Origin: Streptomyces aquilus
Lineage (GTDB): Bacteria; Actinomycetota; Actinomycetes; Streptomycetales; Streptomycetaceae
Reading direction: 5' to 3'
Assembly: GCF_003955715.1 (NCBI RefSeq)
Contig: NZ_CP034463.1
Coordinates: 2,604,001 to 2,668,000, forward strand
Length of the DNA: 64,000 nt
The position numbers were made by a program, and so were the translations under genes. The notes under the pieces are model-generated. The model saw only the letters and a program-made list of their open reading frames with translations. It ran no database searches and was not told the origin of the DNA. Below are positions 40,107 to 47,969 of the stretch, in pieces (position 1 is the stretch's first letter; the number at the start of each line of letters is the position of its first letter).

Positions 40107-40991
40107 TCAGTCGAGAATGAAGTTCTCCAGGTACGCCGGGTTCGCGCGGTCCAGCATCGACCGGGCACGCGCGCGTATCTGCGCGTCGCTGTGCTCGCTC
40201 GGCGGCAGCATCCAGAAGCGGTCCGCGCGGATGCCGTCGACGACGGTCTCGGCGACCTCCTCGACCGGCGTGAAGCGCACCTCCCGGCCCGCTTCCCTCA
40301 TCGCGGCCTCCCATTGGTCGAGGCTGCGGTACGGCGTCCTGCGGGGCCGCTCCTTGGCGTACCGCTCGGGGCGGTTGCGGTGCGACTCCCACAGGCCGGT
40401 GCGGAGCATGTGCGGTCCCGGGAAGAGCACCGAGGCGCCCACGCGCGCGTGCTCGGCCTTCAGATGGGCGTACAGGGACTCGGTCATCGTCACCACGGCC
40501 GCCTTGGTGACGGCGTAGACGGAGGCGGTGGGGAGCGGGGCGATGCCGCCGTCACCGGAGGATGTATTGACCACATGACCGGGTTGACCCGACTTGATCA
40601 TGTGGGGAACGAATGCCTGGACACCATGGAAGACGCCCCACACATTGACGGAGAACGCCCACTTCCAGTCGTTCGGTTCGTGCTCCCACATCCGGCCCTC
40701 GGCGCCCGAACCCACCCCGGCGTTGTTGCACAGCACATGGACGGCGCCGTACGTCTCGTAGGCGAAGTCGGCCAGCTCCATTACCTGTTCGCGCTCGCCG
40801 ACGTCCACCACGCGCGCGTGCACGTCGGCCCCGTCCGCGCGGAGCGCCGTGACGGCCGCGTCCAGCGCCGGTCGCTCGACGTCGGCGAGGACGACCTTCA
40901 GCCCCTCGGCGGCGAACCGGCGGGCCATCGCGAGACCGACACCGCTCGCGGCACCGGTGACGACGGCGACCTGACCCGGAAGAAGATCCAT
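40107..40991 (-). CDS. Short-chain dehydrogenase/reductase
   Basis: This 294-residue SDR has GAASGVG for nucleotide binding (13-19), NNAG in the middle, and a serine in NTSSGDGG followed by YAVTK as the catalytic Tyr-Lys pair. About 60 extra C-terminal residues (RTPYRSLDQWEAAMREAGREVRF...) beyond the classical fold are typical of actinobacterial degradative SDRs. The A of its ATG is shared with the stop of the decarboxylase-like gene (TGATG), so it is coupled. Its substrate probably belongs to the same pathway as the amidohydrolases. Confidence 0.92.
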   Translation of the reverse strand: MDLLPGQVAVVTGAASGVGLAMARRFAAEGLKVVLADVERPALDAAVTALRADGADVHARVVDVGEREQVMELADFAYETYGAVHVLCNNAGVGSGAEGRMWEHEPNDWKWAFSVNVWGVFHGVQAFVPHMIKSGQPGHVVNTSSGDGGIAPLPTASVYAVTKAAVVTMTESLYAHLKAEHARVGASVLFPGPHMLRTGLWESHRNRPERYAKERPRRTPYRSLDQWEAAMREAGREVRFTPVEEVAETVVDGIRADRFWMLPPSEHSDAQIRARARSMLDRANPAYLENFILD

Positions 40992-41788
40992 CAGGTGCTC
41001 CCCTCGGGCGGGCCGTCCAGCACCTGGGCCGGATCGTCGTAGCGCTGATGGACGTACGGCAGCAACGCCCGCGCGTCCACCCGTTCGACGACCTTGCCGC
41101 GCTGGTCGCTGGTCTTCTCGCCGATGGTGATCTCCACCAGCCTGCGCACCGGCAGGTCGGCCACCGGGTCGTACATCGACTCGCGCAGCACGACGTCGCC
41201 GGTGATCCGCTCCAGGCGGCGCACCTTCTCGTTGCGCAGACAGTGCACGAGGACCGGGTCGCCGTCGAAGCCCGAACCGTCCACCGCGGGAAGGAACTTG
41301 AAGTAGAAGTCCGTCTTCTGGGCGGGCTCCGGCAGCGGCAGCGCACCGGCGACCGCGCCGCGCACCTCCACGAAGGCGATGCCGTGCCGGGCGAGGAAGG
41401 CACGGACGACCAGGCCCTCACGCTCCACGACGACCTCGCCGAGCTTCTTGGGCTCGCCGAACACCTCGCGGCCGCCGATCAGGGCGCGCTCGTGGGTCAT
41501 CGGCATGACCAGGGGGTACCAGCCGTCGACGCCGTCATGGGCCGCCGCGACCGCGAACGAGCCCGCGCCGAGCGGGTATCCGGGCAGGTCGACCTTGCTG
41601 ATGTTGACCCGGGCCAGCGGCCGGGCCGAGGGCTTCAGGGGCGGCGGCAGGACCGCCGCGACCGCGTCCGGGTCGGTCTCCCAGACGGCCACCACCCCGG
41701 TGGACCAGATGTCGGGAAGCCGCGCGCTCGCGGTGCGCGCGGCGGCGATCTCCGCCTCGGTCCGCGCGCCGTACCGTACGCGTGCCAT
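40991..41788 (-). CDS. Acetoacetate decarboxylase family protein
   Basis: This 265-residue protein of the ADC superfamily has the Schiff-base lysine region kept as VFGEPKKLG (K114/K115), with MPMTHERALIGGREV before it and the core PLARVNISKVDLPGYPLGAGSFA. True ADC makes acetone and CO2 from acetoacetate; relatives act as aldolase-dehydratases or hydrolases on larger keto acids. It is the first gene of the operon and starts at the ATG at 41788, with AAGGG upstream. A perfect palindrome 33 bases before it is probably the operator. Confidence 0.88.
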   Translation of the reverse strand: MARVRYGARTEAEIAAARTASARLPDIWSTGVVAVWETDPDAVAAVLPPPLKPSARPLARVNISKVDLPGYPLGAGSFAVAAAHDGVDGWYPLVMPMTHERALIGGREVFGEPKKLGEVVVEREGLVVRAFLARHGIAFVEVRGAVAGALPLPEPAQKTDFYFKFLPAVDGSGFDGDPVLVHCLRNEKVRRLERITGDVVLRESMYDPVADLPVRRLVEITIGEKTSDQRGKVVERVDARALLPYVHQRYDDPAQVLDGPPEGST

Positions 41789-41820
41789 GCCGTACCGCCC
41801 TTCTTCTGATGGGCCGTCAC

Positions 41821-41837
41821 CTGTAACACAGTTACAG
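41821..41837. promoter_or_regulatory. 17-base operator palindrome for the TetR regulator
   Basis: CTGTAAC-ACA-GTTACAG is a perfect 7-base inverted repeat with a 3-base spacer in the 100-base region between the divergent ADC-like (-) and TetR (+) genes. TGTAAC...GTTACA half sites are typical of TetR-family operators that overlap promoters in actinobacteria. Confidence 0.8.
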
Positions 41838-41888
41838 CAGACCCTCCGCGGGGTAAATACGCGTGCACGCACGGGACTTGGGGGCACC

Positions 41889-42524
41889 ATGGCGAGAGCG
41901 TCGCTCACCAGGGACGACGTCCTGGACACGGCCGCGAACCTGGTGAAGCAGCACGGCCCCGAGGCGCTGACGATGCGCAAGCTCGCCGCCGAGCTGGGCA
42001 CCGCCGTCACCTCGATCTACTGGCACGTCGGCAACCGCGAGTCCCTGCTGGACGCCCTCGTACGGCGGACCGTGGCCGAGCTCGGCGAGATCAGGCCCGC
42101 CGGGCGCACCCCGGCCGAGCGGGTCGTGTCCGTGGCCCGCATCCTGCGCCGGCGGCTGCGCGAGCATCCGCATCTCGTCGCGATGGTCCACGAACGCGGC
42201 CTGACCGAGCGGATGTTCCTGCCCGCGCAGCAGGCGCTGGTGCGCGAGGTGCACGCGGCCGGGCTGCGGGGTGCCCGCGCGGCGGAGGCGGTGCGGGCCG
42301 TGCAGTTCCAGGTCGTGGGCTTCGTCCTCGTGGAGCGCAATCGTGAACGGGCGCCCGCGCAGCAGCCCACCGAGGACCGCTACGACGACCCCGCGCTCGC
42401 CCGCGCCTTCGCCCGTCCCGTCGACGAGGAACGGCTGTTCGTGAGGTCCGTACGCGCCCTCACGCAGTCGCTGCTCGACGGCGAGGAAGCCGCACGGAAG
42501 CAAGAAGAATCCGCCCGGAAATAA
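41889..42524 (+). CDS. TetR-family transcriptional regulator
   Basis: This 211-residue regulator has a helix-turn-helix (about 5-50) in LTRDDVLDTAANLVKQHGPEALTMRKLAAELGTAVTSIYWHVGNRESLLDALV. The C-terminal domain is a TetR_C-like ligand pocket (about 60-200). The start at 41889 has GGGGG upstream. It most likely represses the divergent ADC-SDR-amidohydrolase operon and itself through the palindrome at 41821-41837 and responds to a pathway intermediate. Confidence 0.93.
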   Translation: MARASLTRDDVLDTAANLVKQHGPEALTMRKLAAELGTAVTSIYWHVGNRESLLDALVRRTVAELGEIRPAGRTPAERVVSVARILRRRLREHPHLVAMVHERGLTERMFLPAQQALVREVHAAGLRGARAAEAVRAVQFQVVGFVLVERNRERAPAQQPTEDRYDDPALARAFARPVDEERLFVRSVRALTQSLLDGEEAARKQEESARK

Positions 42525-42681
42525 ATGGGTGGCGCCCGCCGCCACCGTCCTCCTACAGTCGTGATCGCGGGGACGGCTCCGCCGCGTGCTTCCTTCTCTC
42601 TTTCCTATGACAACGACAGCGCGCCCACTCTCCGTCCCCGCCTCTGAGACTTCTCTCCACCTTCCCCCAGGGGGCCTCCGC

Positions 42682-45510
42682 TTGTCCGTACTGTCGTCCG
42701 TGCTGCTCCGCCGCCTCCGTACCGTCTACGTCGACCAGGCCGGGCCGCGCCCGGGCGACCCGTCGACGGCGCCAGGGCTCGTCGCGCTCGAAGCCGAGCT
42801 GCTGGACCGGGGATTCGCGCCGACGGCGGAGCTGCACGCGGCGCTCGCCTGGCTGGGGCCCGCCGGGCTCGCGGACGCGGGCAAGCAGCTCGTCCGGCAC
42901 ATCGACGCCGAACTGGGCGCGGACCGCACCCACATGCCGATGTTCCGCAGCTTCCCGGCCTCGGTTCCTGACGACACCTTCCAGCTGTTCGTCGACCGGG
43001 TCTTCACGCTGTTGCTCCAGTGGCCGAAGCAGCCGTGCGTGCTGTGCGGCACGGTCGGCAGCGTGCACCCCGTGTCCCCGTGCGCGCATCTGGTGTGCCG
43101 GGAGTGCTGGGACGGCGCGGACTACGCGGGCTGCCCGATCTGCCACCGCCGGATCGACCGCGACGACCCCTTCCTGAAGCCCGCTCCACCGCTTCACGCG
43201 CGTGAAGTCGCCGTGGGCCCGCTGAAGTTGCTCGCGCTCGGCAAGGACTCCCGGGCGGACGCGGTGCGGGCGCTGCTGCGGCTGCTGGCCCGGCGGACCC
43301 CGCTGCCGCCGCAGGACCGCGACGACGTGAAGATCCTGCTGGCGCACGCACCGGCCGACCTGGGCTGGTTCCCCCAGGACATCCCGGTGCGCCAGACCAA
43401 GGCGCTGGCCCTCGGCATGCTGCTGCTCGACCGGCACACGCGCGTGACGGCCACCGAGCTGCTCGACACGCAGCTGACGACCGCGACGGACGTACTGCGG
43501 CTGCTGTGCGTGTGGTCCGGCGGCGACGGGGACCTGCTGAAGCCGCCGCGCATGCGCTCGGTCCCGCGCGCGCTGCGGCGCCGGCTGCTCGGCATCCTCG
43601 ACGGGCTGGCGATGCCGTCACTGGTCGAGGACGTGCTGCGGCACCCGGGCGCCTGGAAGCGCGCTGCCGAGATCCTGCACCCGTACGAGCAGCACGCGCG
43701 CCACCCGAAGGCCGCGCTCGCCTTCGCGGTCCTGCGCGCCACGGACGTCTCCGAGGGCGCCCTCGGCGAGGCGCTGCTGCGAACGGCCGCGGAGCATCCC
43801 GACGCGGTACGGGTGACACGGTGCGATGCGGCGGGGACGGCCGCGGAACAGACCGCAGAAGCGGGGGCGGCGGGCGGCGAACACACCGCCAGCGCGCAGA
43901 CGGCCACGGAACAGACCGCCACTGCACGGACCGCCGCAGCGGGGACGGGCGCTGAGCAGACCGTCGGCGCGCGGACGGCCACGGAACAACCCGCCCCAGC
44001 AGGAGCGGGGACGGGCGCTGAGCAGACCGTCGGCGCGCGGACGGTCGGCATCCGTGTCAAGCCCGCCACCTGGGCGGCACGCGTCGAACAGGCGCTACAG
44101 GAAGGCGACTTCGAGGCCGCCCTCGACCTGCTCGCCCAGCGCCCCGGCGAGCTGCTGCGCCGCCTCGACCATCTGCTGCGGCTGCGCGAACTCGACGTGC
44201 TGCCGCAGGAGCTCGGCGACGTACTGCGCCGGGTGCTGCCCAAGGCCGGCCCCGGGCCGCTGCTCGCCGTGCTCGGGCGGATGCGCATCCGCCATCTCCC
44301 GGGCGGGCGGCGGGTGTTCTTCCCGCGCGGTCAGGTGACGCACTCGTTCACGATCGACGACACGCGCGTGCCGCTGTCGCCGAAGGTGACGGACGCGGTC
44401 TGCGACCTGCTGGAGGCGGAGGCACTGCGACGCCTCGGCCGGCATGACGCGCCCCGTCTCGACCTGTCCGTGCTCGACTCGGCGCTCACCGGCCTCGCGG
44501 TGCCCGCCGCCGAGACCGCCGCCAGCAAGGCCCTCGTCACCGTCCCGCGCGGCAGCACGCAACCCCTGCCCGAGGGCCAGGTGCTGCGGCTCTTCCTGCA
44601 CTGGATGGAGCCCGCCAAGCAGCGCGTGGACCTGGACCTGTCGGTGGCGATGTACGACGCCGAGTGGAACTTCGCGGGCCTGTGCGACTACACGAACCTC
44701 GTCCATGAGGGCCGCTCGGCCGTCCACTCCGGCGACCTGGTGTCGGCGCCCGCGCCGGACGGGGCGACCGAGTACGTGGACCTCGACCTGGCCGCACTCG
44801 CGGAACGCGGTGTGCGCTACGCCCTGCCGGTCGTCTTCAGCTTCAACGACATCGCGTTCGACGAGCTCCTGGACGCCTTCGCCGGCTTCATGGCGCTGCC
44901 TTCCGCGGCCGAGGAGGACCGGAACGCGTCGTACGACCCGCGTACGGTCCGTCAGCGCTACGACCTGGTGGGCGACTCGCGCATCCACGTCCCGATGCTG
45001 GTCGACCTCGACCGCCGTACGTTCCTGTGGACCGATCTCCACCTCCCGGCCGACGAGGGCTTCCACAGCCTGTACCGGCACGGCGCCGACCTCGGCCGGG
45101 TCGCCCAGGACCTGCACCAGTACTTCGCGTCGGGCCGAACGACCCTGTGGGACCTGGCGGTGTGGCGGGCGGCCGCGCGCGGCGACGAGGTCGCGGTGAT
45201 ACGGCGCGCACCGCATCCGCGCGCCGTGGACGAACTGTGGCGCTACCGGCGGCACGAAGGAGAGGCGGACACCGCGTTCGCCGCGCGCGTGCGCGACCTC
45301 GAACCGCCCCAGGCGCGGCAACCCTCCGAGACGGCCGACGCCCTCGCGGGTGAAGCCGCGTCACACCGGCACGTGTTCCTCGCGCTCGTGCACGGGGGCG
45401 TGGCACCGGCGGGCGCGACCGGGTCGGCGTACCGGCTGCTGCCGGGGCCGGTCGACGGCTGCGGGCTCGAAGCGCTGGCGGCGGGGGATCTGGTGGCGGC
45501 GCTGGGCTGA
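42682..45510 (+). CDS. RING-finger and TerD-like domain protein (MXAN_6230/SCO0854 family)
   Basis: This large cytosolic protein has about 942 residues. I chose TTG 42682 because GGGGG precedes it and the codons upstream lack GC bias; ATG 42607 is an alternative. Residues 119-154 form a full C3HC4 RING pattern: C119, C122, C134, H136, C139, C142, C151, C154. Alpha-helical repeats follow (about 165-400), then a low-complexity Ala/Thr/Gly/Glu linker (about 405-455) and a further helical region. From about 640 to 740 there is a TerD-like domain (VDLDLSVAMYDAEW, GRSAVHSGDLVSAP, ATEYVDLDLAAL). RING domains bind zinc and in eukaryotes recruit E2 enzymes; TerD domains bind calcium in stress systems. 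I recall the family name but no known function. Confidence 0.87.
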   Translation: MSVLSSVLLRRLRTVYVDQAGPRPGDPSTAPGLVALEAELLDRGFAPTAELHAALAWLGPAGLADAGKQLVRHIDAELGADRTHMPMFRSFPASVPDDTFQLFVDRVFTLLLQWPKQPCVLCGTVGSVHPVSPCAHLVCRECWDGADYAGCPICHRRIDRDDPFLKPAPPLHAREVAVGPLKLLALGKDSRADAVRALLRLLARRTPLPPQDRDDVKILLAHAPADLGWFPQDIPVRQTKALALGMLLLDRHTRVTATELLDTQLTTATDVLRLLCVWSGGDGDLLKPPRMRSVPRALRRRLLGILDGLAMPSLVEDVLRHPGAWKRAAEILHPYEQHARHPKAALAFAVLRATDVSEGALGEALLRTAAEHPDAVRVTRCDAAGTAAEQTAEAGAAGGEHTASAQTATEQTATARTAAAGTGAEQTVGARTATEQPAPAGAGTGAEQTVGARTVGIRVKPATWAARVEQALQEGDFEAALDLLAQRPGELLRRLDHLLRLRELDVLPQELGDVLRRVLPKAGPGPLLAVLGRMRIRHLPGGRRVFFPRGQVTHSFTIDDTRVPLSPKVTDAVCDLLEAEALRRLGRHDAPRLDLSVLDSALTGLAVPAAETAASKALVTVPRGSTQPLPEGQVLRLFLHWMEPAKQRVDLDLSVAMYDAEWNFAGLCDYTNLVHEGRSAVHSGDLVSAPAPDGATEYVDLDLAALAERGVRYALPVVFSFNDIAFDELLDAFAGFMALPSAAEEDRNASYDPRTVRQRYDLVGDSRIHVPMLVDLDRRTFLWTDLHLPADEGFHSLYRHGADLGRVAQDLHQYFASGRTTLWDLAVWRAAARGDEVAVIRRAPHPRAVDELWRYRRHEGEADTAFAARVRDLEPPQARQPSETADALAGEAASHRHVFLALVHGGVAPAGATGSAYRLLPGPVDGCGLEALAAGDLVAALG
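43941..44044 (+). repeat. 38-base direct repeat in the RING-TerD gene
   Basis: An identical 38-base segment occurs at 43941-43978 and 44007-44044 (66-base period). Both encode GTGAEQTVGART in the low-complexity linker. Degenerate AEQTA/TEQTA units surround it. Confidence 0.85.
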
Positions 45511-45615
45511 GGATTCGAGGCCCGCTGGAAGAGCACTGAAGTGCCCGGCACCGGAACAGGGTTGCGGGGCGGGTGGGCGCGGGACTGTCAGTGGGGGCCC
45601 GTATCCTCAGGGACC

Positions 45616-46635
45616 ATGCTCGAAGACCGTACCGCCGAAGCGTCCTCCCCCACCCAGTGGCCGGCCGCGTATCCGAAGGGATACGCGGTCGTTGACGTGG
45701 AGACCACGGGACTGGCCCGCGACGACCGGATAATCTCCGCGGCCGTCTACCGGCTGGACGCGCGCGGTGAGGTCGAGGACCACTGGTACACGCTGGTCAA
45801 CCCGGAGCGCGACCCGGGCCCGGTGTGGATCCATGGTCTGACGAGCGACGTGCTGGAGGGCGCGCCCCTGTTCCAGGACATCGCCGAGGAGTTCTCGGCG
45901 AGGCTGGAGGGCCGGGTGCTCGTCGCGCACAACGCGGTCTTCGACTGGCAGATGATCGCCCGGGAGTACGCGCGCGCGGAGCGCGAGGCGCCGGTGCGGC
46001 AGCGGCTGTGCACCATCGCGCTGTCCAAGGAGCTGGCGCTGCCGCTGCCCAACCACAAGCTGGAGTCGCTGGCCGCCCACTTCGGCGTCGTCCAGCAGCG
46101 TGCGCACCACGCGCTCGACGACGCGCGCGTGCTGGCGGAGGCGTTCCGGCCGAGCCTCCGGGCGGCGGCCTCGCGGAGCATCCGGCTGCCGTTGCACGAG
46201 TGCCGGCCGCTGACGGAGTGGACGGACCGGGCGGTGCCCCGGCAGCAGGGCAGTAGCGGCGGCGTTGGCGGTGGCGGTGGGTACGGCGGCTACAGCAGCT
46301 ATCGGCCGACCAGTTGGCGCCCGGCACGCAAAAGGCCCGCATGCCCCTATCCCAACCCGGGGCGTTACGAAGAGGGCAAACCGCTCAAGCAGGGCATGCG
46401 GGTCGCGTTCTCCGGGGACACCTCGACCGAGCGCGACCTGCTGGAGGACCGCGCGATCGAGGCCGGGCTGCACGTCGCCACAAGCATCTCCCGCCTGACC
46501 AGCCTCCTCGTCACCAACGACCCCGACTCGGGCACGTCGAAGGTCGTCAAGGCCCGGCAGTACGGCACCCCGGTCGTCGACGAGGCGGCGTTCGGCCAAC
46601 TCCTGGGGAACGTGGCACCGGCGTCGGAAGGCTGA
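45616..46635 (+). CDS. DEDDh 3'-5' exonuclease with C-terminal BRCT domain
   Basis: This 339-residue protein has an N-terminal DnaQ-like exonuclease (about 20-180) with catalytic D27 and E29 (VVDVETTGL), D110 (HNAVFDWQM), H164 and D169 (HHALDDAR). A glycine/serine/tyrosine-rich linker (about 215-240) connects to a BRCT domain (about 258-335: GMRVAFSGDTSTERDLLEDRAIEAGLHVATSIS...SLLVTNDPDSGTSKVVKARQYGTPVVDE). The combination suits DNA repair or proofreading at damaged ends. It lies 105 bases downstream of the RING-TerD gene on the same strand. The last codons and stop sit inside a 36-base tandem repeat. Confidence 0.92.
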   Translation: MLEDRTAEASSPTQWPAAYPKGYAVVDVETTGLARDDRIISAAVYRLDARGEVEDHWYTLVNPERDPGPVWIHGLTSDVLEGAPLFQDIAEEFSARLEGRVLVAHNAVFDWQMIAREYARAEREAPVRQRLCTIALSKELALPLPNHKLESLAAHFGVVQQRAHHALDDARVLAEAFRPSLRAAASRSIRLPLHECRPLTEWTDRAVPRQQGSSGGVGGGGGYGGYSSYRPTSWRPARKRPACPYPNPGRYEEGKPLKQGMRVAFSGDTSTERDLLEDRAIEAGLHVATSISRLTSLLVTNDPDSGTSKVVKARQYGTPVVDEAAFGQLLGNVAPASEG

Positions 46636-46719
46636 CCGTACGCACGCGTGGCACCGGCGTCGGAAAACTGATCGCACGCACGCGTGGCACCGGCGTCGGA
46701 GAGACGACCGTACGGACGG
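46612..46719 (+). repeat. Three 36-base tandem repeats starting inside the exonuclease gene
   Basis: Units at 46612-46647, 46648-46683 and 46684-46719 each begin GTGGCACCGGCGTCGGA. The first carries the real stop codon (46633-46635), the second also reads VAPASEN then stop, and the third is open. The array is therefore a copied gene end. Confidence 0.9.
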
Positions 46720-46786
46720 GTGATTGCGCCGCGACTCGCCCGCCGCCCGCTCGCCCGCGCCGTACGGACAGCTCACCCTGTGGCGC

Positions 46787-47020
46787 ATGGCGACTTGCGA
46801 AGTTTGCGGCAACAACTACGGCATGACCTTCGAGGTGCACGCCCAGGGCGCGGTCCACGTCTTCGACTGCTTCTCCTGCGCGATCCACCGCATGGCCCCG
46901 ATCTGCGAGCACTGCCGGGTCCAGATCATCGGCCAGGGCGTCGAGGTCGAGGGCCACTGGTTCTGCGGGGCGCACTGCGCCCGCGCGGAGGGGAAGGTGG
47001 GCATCGTCGACCGGGTCTGA
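46787..47020 (+). CDS. Small zinc-ribbon / metallothionein-like protein
   Basis: This 77-residue protein is rich in metal ligands: CEVC at the start, then FDCFSCAIH, CEHC, and HWFCGAHC. These nine cysteines and several histidines could bind two or three zinc ions. The sequence type (MATCEVCGNNYGMTFEVHAQG...) recalls short actinobacterial metallothionein-family proteins. The ATG at 46787 has no strong ribosome binding site. Its role may be zinc storage or a regulatory zinc ribbon. Confidence 0.8.
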   Translation: MATCEVCGNNYGMTFEVHAQGAVHVFDCFSCAIHRMAPICEHCRVQIIGQGVEVEGHWFCGAHCARAEGKVGIVDRV

Positions 47021-47089
47021 CCACCGGGTCGACCGGATCCGGCACACCCCTGTGCGAACACCCCACGGCCCGAGTTGTACCGTCGTGGG

Positions 47090-47896
47090 GTGTACCGCTT
47101 CCTGTTGTCCCGGCAGTGGGTGATCCTCACGCTGGTCGCCCTCCTTCTCATCCCCACGATGATCAGGCTGGGCATCTGGCAGATGCACCGCTACGACGAG
47201 CGCACCGCCCGCAACCAGCTGGTCTCCGACGCGCTGGACGCGAAGCCGGTGCCCGTGGAGACGCTGACGTCCCCGGGGCACACCGTGACCAGCAAGGAGC
47301 GGTACCACTCGGTGACCGCGAAGGGTCGGTTCGACACCGACCACGAGGTCGTCGTCCGCCGCCGCACCAACTCCGACGACGAGGTCGGCTACCACGTCCT
47401 GACCCCGTTCGTCCTGAACGACGGCAAGGTGCTGCTGGTCAACCGGGGCTGGATCGCAGCGGACGGCCCGAGCCAGACCGCGTTCCCGAAGATCCCCGCT
47501 CCCCCGCGCGGCGAGATCACGGTCACCGGGCGGCTGATGCCCGACGAGACGACCGAGGCGAGCGGCATCAAGGACCTCAAGGGCCTGCCCGACCGCCAGA
47601 TCATGCTGATCAACAGCGCGCAGGAGGCGAAGCGGCTCGGCGCCGACGTCCTCGGCGGCTACATCGCCCAGACCGCGCCCGAGCCCAAGGGCGACATCCC
47701 GGAGCTGATGGGCAGCAAGCCCGGCATGGAGAACGCCGCGCTGAACTTCGCGTACGCCTACCAGTGGTGGCTGTTCGCCGCGGCCGTGCCGATCGGCTGG
47801 GTCGTGCTGGTGCGGCGCGAGACGCGGGACCGCCGGGAGAAGGCGGAGAAGGAGTCGGGCGCGGAGTCGGAGGAGACGGAACCGGCCGCGGTCTGA
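47090..47896 (+). CDS. SURF1-family cytochrome oxidase assembly protein
   Basis: This protein of about 268 residues has two membrane spans (about 8-28 and 230-250) around an extracytoplasmic domain. SURF1 motifs are WVILTLVALLLIPTMIRLGIWQMHRYDER near the N-terminus, VLLVNRGWIAADG in the middle and FAYAYQWWLFAAAVPIGWVVLVRRE near the end. SURF1 helps insert heme into cytochrome c oxidase. A TTG at 47075 and GTG at 47090 are possible starts; GTG gives the usual length. The C-terminus is acidic. Confidence 0.92.
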   Translation: MYRFLLSRQWVILTLVALLLIPTMIRLGIWQMHRYDERTARNQLVSDALDAKPVPVETLTSPGHTVTSKERYHSVTAKGRFDTDHEVVVRRRTNSDDEVGYHVLTPFVLNDGKVLLVNRGWIAADGPSQTAFPKIPAPPRGEITVTGRLMPDETTEASGIKDLKGLPDRQIMLINSAQEAKRLGADVLGGYIAQTAPEPKGDIPELMGSKPGMENAALNFAYAYQWWLFAAAVPIGWVVLVRRETRDRREKAEKESGAESEETEPAAV

Positions 47897-47969
47897 GGCC
47901 GGCCGTTCGAAATCACTCGGGCGGCTCCACCCCGGATTGTCCTGCCACCCCTCCGGGAACCCGCATCCC

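Noticed and set aside
42553..43437. Open frame on the minus strand opposite the RING-TerD gene
   Set aside because: It is a shadow frame of the plus-strand gene with Arg/Gly/Gln-rich sequence and no domain; the plus-strand frame has a perfect zinc-ligand pattern.
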